Assembly: GCA_963932465.1 (NCBI GenBank) | Contig: OZ010787.1 | Span: 29,764,087 to 29,828,086, forward strand | Length of the DNA: 64,000 nucleotides | DNA from: Maratus speciosus | Taxonomy: Eukaryota; Arthropoda; Arachnida; Araneae; Salticidae | Direction: 5' to 3' | Shown: positions 56,198 to 64,000 of the stretch, one piece after another | Layout of the letters: the number at the start of each line of letters is the position of its first letter | How positions within the stretch are numbered: the first letter of the stretch is position 1 | Notes under the pieces: model-generated | Told to the model about the DNA's origin: nothing | What the model saw: only the letters and a program-made list of their open reading frames with translations | Databases searched by the model: none | Made by a program: the position numbers and the translations under genes

Positions 56198-57231
56198 TTA
56201 ACCCTTTGTAACTCAACAACTGCGATTTGAAAAATTCTCCCACAGATATTAAAATGCATCATTTTAAGCTTGGAAAAAATAATAAAAAAAAATTCAGAAC
56301 AGAAAAATGAAATTTTATTTAGAAAAATGGGTTTGTTGCTTAACTACAACATCTTGCAAAATGGGACAAAAGCTGAAAATTTTAATTTACACGAAACGTT
56401 TTGAAAAACTTGATAGTTTTGTTGTAGCAAAGTCCCACACCTTACTTCTCACAAACAGTTTGATTAAAGTTTTTACAATCAGGGTATTTACAACGTATTC
56501 TTTTTTTTTGCCCAATGTGGTCAGTGCCCATTTCTGTCTAGGCGCACTTGTTTTGGTGGAATATGTTGAGTAGACATACTATGCTTTTTCTTTTGAATTC
56601 CTTTTTCTACGAGATCTTTTCCTTTTTTGCTAGCTTTGGACATGGTGTTAATTTTACAGAGATGGGGGGAGGGGGTGGATCCCTAAATTACCCTATAGCA
56701 ATTAAATAATATAAAAACAGACTATTGTTTCCCCTTTTTAATAATTTTGATCTTCTGGAAGAAATACAACTTAAATAACCATTAGAAGATATTTTCGATC
56801 CTCTTTCGATATTAAAAAAAAAATCCATTACAAGGGAAGACATGGCGCTTTCTTGCAGATCTGCAACAAACAAAAGTTTATCTTATACATATTATAAGTT
56901 TCCTAGCTCGAAAATGGTCTTTGAATAAAGAATTTAAACTCACCTTTGTAAACAATATACTTGTAGACGTCTGCACTCTTTTTAGCTCCTATATTTCAAA
57001 GCTTAATTCAGCAAAAATCACGTGTAGCTGATCAAGCGATAAATCAAACTTTGGCGTGAAAAAACAAAATCAGTACCGCCGTTTGTTGTAGATTTAATGA
57101 AATAATTATGTTAATAACAGTGTAATAGAATAACAACAATCAACAAAATCGTCTTTTGAAATTTTCTGTTGAAATAACAATGACTTTTTTGGTATGTTGC
57201 AGATCTGCAACACGGTGATACAAAGGGTTAG
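56198..57231 (-). mobile_element. piggyBac-derived element, internally deleted
   Basis: TTAACCCTTTGTAACTC to GTGATACAAAGGGTTAG, 1.03 kb. Perfect hairpin TTGCAGATCTGCAA at 57197-57210. It retains part of a transposase C-terminus on the minus strand. It is intermediate between a full piggyBac and a MITE. Confidence 0.75.
56380..56570 (-). pseudogene. piggyBac transposase C-terminal remnant
   Basis: On the minus strand, after frames broken by stops, RIRCKYPDCKNFNQTVCEK is followed by a stop, then GVGLCYNKTIKFFKTF. The cysteine spacing (C..C......C......C) matches the C-terminal zinc-binding cluster of piggyBac transposases. An opposite-strand frame at 56307-56573 is its shadow. The catalytic core is not present. 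Confidence 0.72.
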
Positions 57232-57599
57232 ATATCTTTTCTAAGTCAAAGAATGATTGTTGTATCCGCAGATTATACGCTGGAAATTACCGTAGAAAAT
57301 AATTGCTCTTGTATGTGTTATTATATTTTTGTGTTTATGAAATTCAAAATATATATCTGTGATTTGTCAATAGATACACTGGTTATCAAAATTAAAGGAT
57401 TATGAGAAAAATTATGCTCACTATGTTAATGTTGAAACCAATGCCCGATGTTGCAATTATTTATATCAATTAAATACTATTGAATACAAAATTGCACTTC
57501 CGTGCATTCGTTAGTGTCGGAAATATGCAAATTAGGTGATTGACAACGTGCTGCTCAATGGACGTATGTTGGAAATCTGGAGTGTAGTTTTGTTTAAAA

Positions 57600-58020
57600 T
57601 GAATGCGGTCTCTAAGAGTGATCTGTATTCATTACTTATGGTTCAAAGGCATCATTTAAGTGAAGGTCAAAAGTAGCGAATAATTAGTAGAATCGAAGGA
57701 GGTCAAATACAAATGCAGTATGACCAAGATTTGAAAATCCCACAAAGTGTCATATCAAGAGCTTCTAGCTCCTTTCTAAACACTGGATCCGTTGATAGAC
57801 AGCCTGTCCAAGGGAGTAGAAGAGAAACAACTGCATTCGATGACTGTTTTCTGTCATTGTCGGCTCTGAGAAACCGCGAAGCGACTACAAGAGATTTTGT
57901 TTCCGACCTTTAGCCTGTCATAGGAACTCAAATTAGTCGTTCTACTTCTGCACGAAGGCCTAACGATGGTGAACTGTATGCTGGAAAACCAATAGTTTGC
58001 GTCCCACTCACTCCGACTTC
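57600..58020 (+). pseudogene. Tc1-like transposase 5' half, left arm
   Basis: RIEGGQIQMQYDQDLKIPQS followed by SFLNTGSVDRQP, the Tc1 paired-like DNA-binding region, then RNREATTRDFVSDL, and after a break VCVPLTPTSKGAR. It lacks the DDE domain. Compared with the right arm it has several replacements and shifts. Confidence 0.82.
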
Positions 58021-58054
58021 CAAAGGAGCCCGTTTAAACTGTTGCCGTCGTCAT

Positions 58055-58690
58055 GTTCAGTGGAGAAAATAAGCCTGGGCTCAAACGGGAAATTCCACGG
58101 ACAAAGGAAGGCAAGTTGTGTGTTCCTTCTTCTCTCCAAATCAAACCACGTCTAGAATCAGTATTCAGACCATATCGACTCGTCAGACTCGTCAGTAAAC
58201 AATACTTGAGCCCAGTCTTCTTCGCTCCATTGAACTTCACGAGAGCAACAGTTTAAACGGGTCCCTTTGGAAGCTGGAGTGCGTGGGACACAAACTATTG
58301 GTTTTTCGCACAGAGTCCACCCTTGTTAAACCTTCGTGTAGCAGTAGAACTGCTAATCTGAGTTCCTGAGGCAGCCTGATTGTCTAAAACAAAACTTTTG
58401 TAGTTGCTTCGCGGTTTTTGTTGAGCCACAATGACGTAAAACGGTCTTTGGATGCAGTTGTTGCTCTCGGTCTGACTTGAATAGGCTGTCTGTCAACGGA
58501 TCCAGTGCTTAGAAAGCATCTAGAAGCTCTTGATAAGACACTTTGAGGGATATTCAAATCTTGGGCGACCTCCATTTGTGTTTGACCTTCCTCGATTCTA
58601 CCAATTATTCGACACATTTGACCTTAACTTAAATTATGCCTTTGAGCCATAACTAATGAATACTGATCATACTCAGACACCACATTCACT
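58055..58690 (-). pseudogene. Tc1-like transposase 5' half, right arm
   Basis: On the minus strand from about 58690: RIIGRIEEGQTQMEVAQDLN and LSTGSVDRQPIQ (58617-58384), a broken middle, then NTDSRRGLIWREEGTHNLP (58150-58090), which in Tc1 follows the TDES block of the first catalytic aspartate. It extends about 200 bp further into the gene than the left arm, then meets it. Confidence 0.82.
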
Positions 58691-59163
58691 TTAAACAACG
58701 CTACAGACCTGAATTCCAACATAGGTCCATTACGCACCACATTGTCAATCATCTAATTTGCATATTTCCGACGCTATCATATGTGCGGAAGTGCAATTTT
58801 GAGTTCAATAGTATTTTATTAACATAAGTAATTGCAGCATTGGGCATTGGGTGCAACATTAACTTAGTGAGCATATATTTTCTCATTGTCCTTTAATTTT
58901 GATGACCAGGGTACATGGTGTTTCTGAATTGATGTTAAAATCTGTAAGTGGCGTTAATACATGCCAACGCGAAAAAGGTGTTTCAAGGCAATCAGGCAAT
59001 CTACTGATACAGTATAATATTTCAGGGTGTCTCACATCACGCCAAACAAAATTGGAACTATAAATGAAATAGTTTATTGCATAATTTCATTTATTGTTTT
59101 GCAACAATAAATAAAAATAAGTTAGCCGAAGTTTGAAAAAAGTAGGCTGACTTTGTGTGACAT

Positions 59164-59371
59164 TTAATACTGGAACCGCGCGAAATTTCATTCAAGTTCC
59201 ATAAAATTTATTTCACAACAGCATTTTTATTTAAAACTATTTAACTTATTTAATTAACCTATTTTTGCGCTAATGCGTTTAGCATATGTTATTAAGAAAT
59301 TTGTTGTTTGAAGTAAATATTTTTAATTTGGTAAGGGTCAAAATGACCAATTTTATCTGTTCTAGTGTTAA
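59164..59371. mobile_element. TTAA MITE with piggyBac-like ends
   Basis: TTAATACTGGAACCGCGCG to TCTGTTCTAGTGTTAA, 208 bp. GGGTCAAAATGACCA near the right end is the same box as in the piggyBac element. Core ATTTTTATTTAAAACTATTT. Confidence 0.87.
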
Positions 59372-60283
59372 GGACATCAAGGGAATTGTGCTGTATTTTG
59401 GTATGTGTTAGGTAATGTCAACTACATTCTGATTTTTCAAGCATCTAAGCCAAAATTGTTTTGACGTGAATAATAGCGAATTTTATCCCTTCTTGCGATT
59501 TTATGTCACAGTACTGAAAATGCTTTAGATTTAGATGCAATTGATAGTTTTGTTTGCGGACATTCTATGCATGTTTTAATGAACAAGTAAATTGTAACCC
59601 TTGTTTCACATACATAAAGAAGTGTTTGGTTTCACAAGCATCATTATCAAATCCTACATACTGATAATAAGTTCAGATACACCTTGTAGACTTGAGCAAT
59701 TAGACTTGAACAGTTAGACTTGAACAATTCAAAATGCATTATCAGTCTCTTTAAAATAGTGCTATACAAACTTTTTGCCAAAAAATTGTTTACAACCACA
59801 AAAAATTTAAAAGTAACATTTAAATTATTTAACAGCAAACTTTCTGTCAATTAACTAGGAAAATAATTCTGCATAAAAATAGTGGTACCTTCAGTGGCCA
59901 GCGGGCCACAGATTGTGCACCCCTACTTCAAAACATTGCTTGTATACATATTTGATTTTTTCTTATTTTAATAGAAATACTGTCAAAATGTTGATATTTT
60001 TGTAAGAAATCCATTAAATTAAACAATTAGAATTGAGAAATATCTTTGATCTAAATTAATATTCACAAAACTTTGCATGTTTTAATTTTTTTTTTAATTA
60101 CCTAATTAATGTAGTGTTTCAAAGATGTGAACAACGTAGTTTAGCAAAAAAAGGAAACCACGTGTCCTAAACGCGCCTCCACATTTAAAAATTTAATGAA
60201 ACTTTAAAAGCCTTTTTCATCACAAATTATTTAATGCACAGGATGCCACAAAGAAATACAGCTTGAAGGCGAATGTGACCATC
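59372..60283. other. AT-rich DNA without a recognised gene
   Basis: No long frame. GACTTGAGCAATTAGACTTGAACAGTTAGACTTGAAC-type short tandem pieces occur at 59688-59728. Near 59895-59925, GGCCAGCGGGCCACAG is a short palindromic stretch. Confidence 0.5.
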
Positions 60284-61655
60284 TTCGATTTATGTATACA
60301 TGATAGTCCAGGCAATAGGGAATTTTACCTAGCAAAATTAATGGTAGTTCTGGAAATCGGCTTATTTTATGTTTTTTGGGTCACTGAATCTGAATTTCTA
60401 ACTTCCCACCAAAATCTCCTCCGGCAATCCACGCAAATTTTGGTAAAAAGCCCCCCAAAAAAGGTTTTTATTAAAAAAATCAAATTTTTATTGCTTTAGG
60501 GGAAAAATATCTAGAAATTCAGAAAGTAGACAAAATTTGCAACAAATTAGATATATGACATTATGACTTAGGATGAAGGGGAAGGAGGAATCTGCCTCGG
60601 ACCATGCGCGCGGTGCTGCGTGGGCTAAGTTGCGCAATTCCACTTAACCACTCACACGTTTACATTCGCCCTCCCATCTCCCCTCCGAACTTTCCTTATA
60701 AGGTTTACTTTAAGTTTTTTGGGTCGCTGAATCCGAATTTTTAACTTACCCCCAAAATTTCCCCCTCGCCGAACCCCCCCACCCCAAAAAATGTTACTAT
60801 TAACTTAAATTTCTTATTGTTTCAGGGGAAAAACAACGAAATTCAGAAACTAGACAAAATTTGCAACAAATAGGATATATGACATTATGACATAGGATAA
60901 ACGGGGAGAGAGGGGCTGCCTCGGAACATTCCCCGCGCGCTTTTCTCAAAAACCAAATTTTTTCAAAAAATCAATTTTTTGGGGAGTTGCCGGGTGAAAT
61001 TTTGGTGGGAAGTTACAAATTCGGATTCAGCGACCCAAAAAACATAAAGTGAGTCGAAATCCAGAACTAGTATTAATTTTTCCAGGTAAAATCCCCTATT
61101 GCCTGCACTTCATAACTTAGTGCACGTAGCGCAGCAGTGCATGTTCAGAGGCAGCCCTCCCCCTCCCCGTTCATCCTACGTCTTAATGTCATATATCCTA
61201 TTTGTTGCACATTTTGTCTAGTTTCTGAATTTTGTAATGCTTTTCCCCTAAAACAACAAGAAATTTAAGTTAAAAACAACTATTGGGGGGGGGGCGGGGG
61301 GGAGATTTTGGGGGGAATATAAAAATTTGGATTCAGCGACCCAAAAAACTTCAGTAAACCTTATAGAGAAAGTTCGGAGGGGATATGGGAGGGCGAATGT
61401 AAACGTGTGAGTGGTTAAGTGGAATTGCGCAACTTAGTTCACGCAGATTTTTTTAATAAAAACTTTTTTTTGGGGGGGGGGGTTACCAAAATTTGGGGGG
61501 GGGGTTGTCGGGGGAAATTTTGGTGGGAAGTTAAAAATTCGGATTCAGCGACCCCAAAAACATATAGTAAGCCTTTTTCCAGAACTACCATGAATTTTGC
61601 TAGGTAAAGCCCCTATACGGTCTCTATTGCCTGGACTATCATATATGGATAAAAC
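60284..61655. mobile_element. Cluster of direct and inverted repeat units in a 1.4-kb palindrome
   Basis: The outer ends pair (TACATGATAGTCCAGGCAAT with ATTGCCTGGACTATCATATA). A unit with TTTTTTGGGTC(A/G)CTGAATC and ACTTCCCACCAAAATC occurs forward near 60370 and 60715 and reversed near 61010, 61320 and 61520. A second unit with AGACAAAATTTGCAACAAAT occurs at 60530, 60855 and reversed at 61205. CACGTTTACATTCGCCCTCC at 60655 pairs with 61390. G-runs near 61285 and 61470. Frames here are fragments of the repeats. Confidence 0.75.
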
Positions 61656-62080
61656 TAAGTCTCCGGCTTTTTGGATACCAGTATTTTAATATAGAAAATG
61701 TTCTTTCATTTAGTTGGAACCAAAGCGATATAAGTAAGCGTCCTATCTTAAATGGGAGAGGTAACCGCGAGATTAAAGCCGAGGTCACATCAATCAAGGT
61801 CGCACGCCAAGTAGCGGACGGGGTTAAACTACAGGAAGATGCGTAACTGTTTTCTTACTTCACACCACTAAAATTGTAAAGTTTTTTTCACCTTGATTAA
61901 TAGCTGAAATGCGTCTGACAAGGCGAAGAATACTTCGTGGCCTGAAGTGCATCTGGACGCCCTTATCGCTACACCGTATTTTTGCAATAGATGTGGCAAA
62001 CAAAATTCAGCTCCATGAGCGACTAAAGATTTAGAAAATGTACGCAGATGGTGGGTTTCCTGTAATATAGGGTAAAAGCA
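61656..62080. other. Unassigned, with a MITE arm at its start
   Basis: 61660-61690 carries CTCCGGCTTTTTGGATACC, matching the arm at 12435. The rest has slightly higher GC and no recognised gene. Confidence 0.4.
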
Positions 62081-62084
62081 CCAA

Positions 62085-62310
62085 TAGTCGGCCACTTAAG
62101 CGCATTCTTTAAGTGTAATTTAAAAAAAGCAATACAACATTTTTAACAGTGACAAACGTTAATGTGTACTTTTCTTGTACTGTTTCAGCAATTGTTTTTA
62201 AAAAACTGATTATAGTTTTTATTTATAAAAAGTTAAAAGTAGCAAAGGTCTAGTAGTCGGCCACTCAATTCTAGTGTTCGGCCATCACTGGACCAGTAGT
62301 CGGCCACTTA
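62085..62310. repeat. Recurrent AGTCGGCCACT motif
   Basis: AGTCGGCCACTTAAG at about 62086, AGTCGGCCACTCAA at about 62254, GTTCGGCCATCACTGG at about 62275 and AGTCGGCCACTTAAA at about 62298. Four spaced copies in 225 bp, with TAGGGTAAAAGCACCAATAG at the left edge, which looks like an element end. Confidence 0.7.
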
Positions 62311-62569
62311 AATGCTTTGTTATTTAAATAACTTAAAGTATAACTTTTATAAACAGAACAACATTTTAATGATAAAATGTGTTAATTTATTCTTTTCTTA
62401 TAATGTTGCTGTAATAATTTAAAATATTATAATAGTATTTAACACTTTCCAACATAGTTTAAAAGTGTTTGTGAATTTGCATTGTCTTCAGTCTGTCCGA
62501 GTTCTAACACTCGCAAATATACTCGAATCTCCATGAATTTTTTGTATGTTTTTGACGTTAACAATAGCA

Positions 62570-63400
62570 TGTTCGCTATTGAAAATAAAGTGTGTAGCAT
62601 TTATAGTTCATCTACAGGGAGGATTCAAAAGAAGAGAGCAAAAGAATTCCTTTACATAATAGTGTCATGGGATAAGCAGTTTGCAGCGCATTTTATTTCT
62701 CTTATACTACATCAAATAGAATGAAATTGATATACAACATTACTGACGCTTACTACAAAATACTCGTTGTATAACATGATATGCATAGCATTTATCGTTC
62801 ATTTACAGGGAAACACAAAAAATTCGAAAACAGTACTGTATCTTTCTATTAGCGATAATTGCTGTAAGTGTGATTTTGTTTATGACATGGGTTTTTAAGT
62901 TTAACTAAACCTTAACTTACAATTACGGTGTGTATAACTGTTATAGATCATATACAAGGCTACACAAAAGAGTTTGTAAGCTTTGTGGAGTATCAGCGTG
63001 AATGGCTTAAAAGAGGCTTTTATGCTCTTTTAAGCTGAACTATATTTAGTATACTAAAAGATGTTTGTATAATATAAATAAAACAGATACTGGGCGACGC
63101 AAAGAACTGAATACATGACCTCCAGGGATAATAATGTGTGGAAGTATCATTTCAGTAGTTTTAACCACGTTTTAGCCTTAATTAAATTTTAGCTTAATAT
63201 GTGCGGCATATAAAAATCTATTGGTAATATACAGGGCTGTACAAAATAATTCAAGTAAGTTTCCGTATCGGGGTAGAAATTGTTGAAGGTAAATTTTCAA
63301 CCTGTTATGCATTTTCTTACTATACTAAGTTTTATCAAACTATGTATAGAATGATATGCAAATCTTTAGATTAAATACAGAACTGCGCAAAAGAATTGAA
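62570..63400. repeat. Degenerate tandem repeat, period about 140-190 bp
   Basis: The box (A/T)ACAGGG..(G)CACAAAAGAATT recurs, eroded, near 62612, 62803, 62952, 63084, 63230 and 63374. Unit length varies. No coding frame is supported. Confidence 0.55.
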
Positions 63401-63776
63401 CTACTTTTTTGGTTAGGGACCATAATCTGGTTTTCAAAAGTATTATGCCTTTTCTAAAACGTTTACGTTTTTTACGGTATGAAGCAGCTCAATTTCGTTG
63501 AAGAATTCTGCAAGTCATGGGAAATGCTTTTATAATCTATTCTTCATGCAAGATTTTTCATTCTTGTTTCATATAGAAAGTAAAGTTAAAAGTGCCAAAT
63601 TATCTAGTAGTGGGCCTTTCAAAATTTTTTTTTTAACCATCGTACCTGCGGGCAGAGAAAAAATTATTACGTCATCTTGTTTCAAAATGAAATTATGATG
63701 TAGGACAAGATTATTAAAAGAACATGAATGACTGATCTGTCGATGCATATCTTATTGTGATATCAGCAGTAGGGAG

Positions 63777-64000
63777 CGCCAAATCGTGATTTTAGCGTTA
63801 CTATCATATCGTCGAGTTTCGGGATGAAATTTTAATATGTTGCATGTCTCGACTAGTACAATGCAAATATTTCAGTTTATCTTGGGATTTCGTGGTTAGA
63901 TATTTGCAGAACGCGGCGCCAATGCTTCATTTTCGCGTTATTATCTCGTAATCGAGTTTCAAAATGTAATTTTAATAAGTTGCATATCTCGAATAGTACA
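63777..64000. repeat. Tandem repeat, period 140 bp, running off the window
   Basis: CGCCAAATCGTGATTTTAGC at 63777 and CGCCAATGCTTCATTTTCGC at 63917 start two units that share TATCTCG/TCATATCG, TCGAGTTTC, ATTTTAATA and GTTGCAT.TCTCGA.TAGTAC. The array probably continues beyond the last base. Confidence 0.8.

Larger units (their letters stand above)
57377..58911. mobile_element. Tc1-like inverted dimer (two 5' halves head to head)
   Basis: Both ends carry the same terminus: CACTGGTTATCAAAATTAAA at the left and its near complement (TTTAATTTTGATGACCAGGG) at the right, next to TA (57375-57376 and 58912-58913). The arms, 57377-58043 and about 58244-58911, are inverted copies of the same 5' half of a Tc1 element with the helix-turn-helix part of the gene. 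The loop of about 200 bp holds extra sequence of the right-hand half only. No 3' half is present. Confidence 0.87.

Overview
The window is AT-rich eukaryotic DNA made almost entirely of transposable-element relics. I find no convincing host gene, rRNA or canonical tRNA gene. The transposase and reverse-transcriptase remnants (Tc1, mariner, piggyBac, pogo/Tigger, Penelope-like) and the very high density of short inverted-repeat elements (MITEs) suggest an animal genome, most likely an arthropod and possibly a spider or relative. That placement is inference.

Two kinds of MITE dominate. The first is a family of about 540 bp, called M540 here, with ends like AATGGAGTTATGAATAAAGA. I can read matching 8-bp target duplications on four copies, and a fifth with one mismatch, which points to hAT-type transposition. 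The second is a large set of families of about 210 bp bounded by TTAA (piggyBac-type). Most of these carry their own short palindrome near one end, and they share an internal CACCAG / CCTTATTTAA core. One pair (19326-19533 and 24722-24929) appears identical base for base.

Layout. 1-6903: an M540 copy, then a Tc1-like element with internal direct repeats. A 3.7-kb fold-back element sits in its left end, itself carrying an 8-bp-TSD element, and two MITEs lie in its degraded gene. 6930-10840: a 131-bp tandem repeat, a pogo/Tigger relic and a Tc1 relic. 12.3-22.5 kb: M540 copies, mariner and TTAA elements nested up to three deep, including a 744-bp fold-back. 22.8-25 kb: a Tc1 relic with two MITEs in it. 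28195-30926: a piggyBac element with a broken transposase. 31048-32278: a Penelope-like fragment with a GIY-YIG region between inverted repeats. 39.9-41.3 kb: a GC-rich stretch unlike the rest. 41457-42986: an M540 copy holding three further insertions. 46161-48088: a mariner with 200-bp inverted ends. 49342-50574: a 173-bp satellite array inside an inverted-repeat element. 51-55 kb: a dense TTAA/hAT MITE cluster. 56198-58911: a deleted piggyBac derivative and a Tc1 inverted dimer. 60.3-64 kb: inverted and tandem repeats running off the window.

Every transposase reading frame seen is interrupted by stops, frameshifts or deletions, so any movement of the MITEs would need enzymes encoded elsewhere. 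The window is useful mainly as a layered record of insertions whose relative ages can be read from the nesting.
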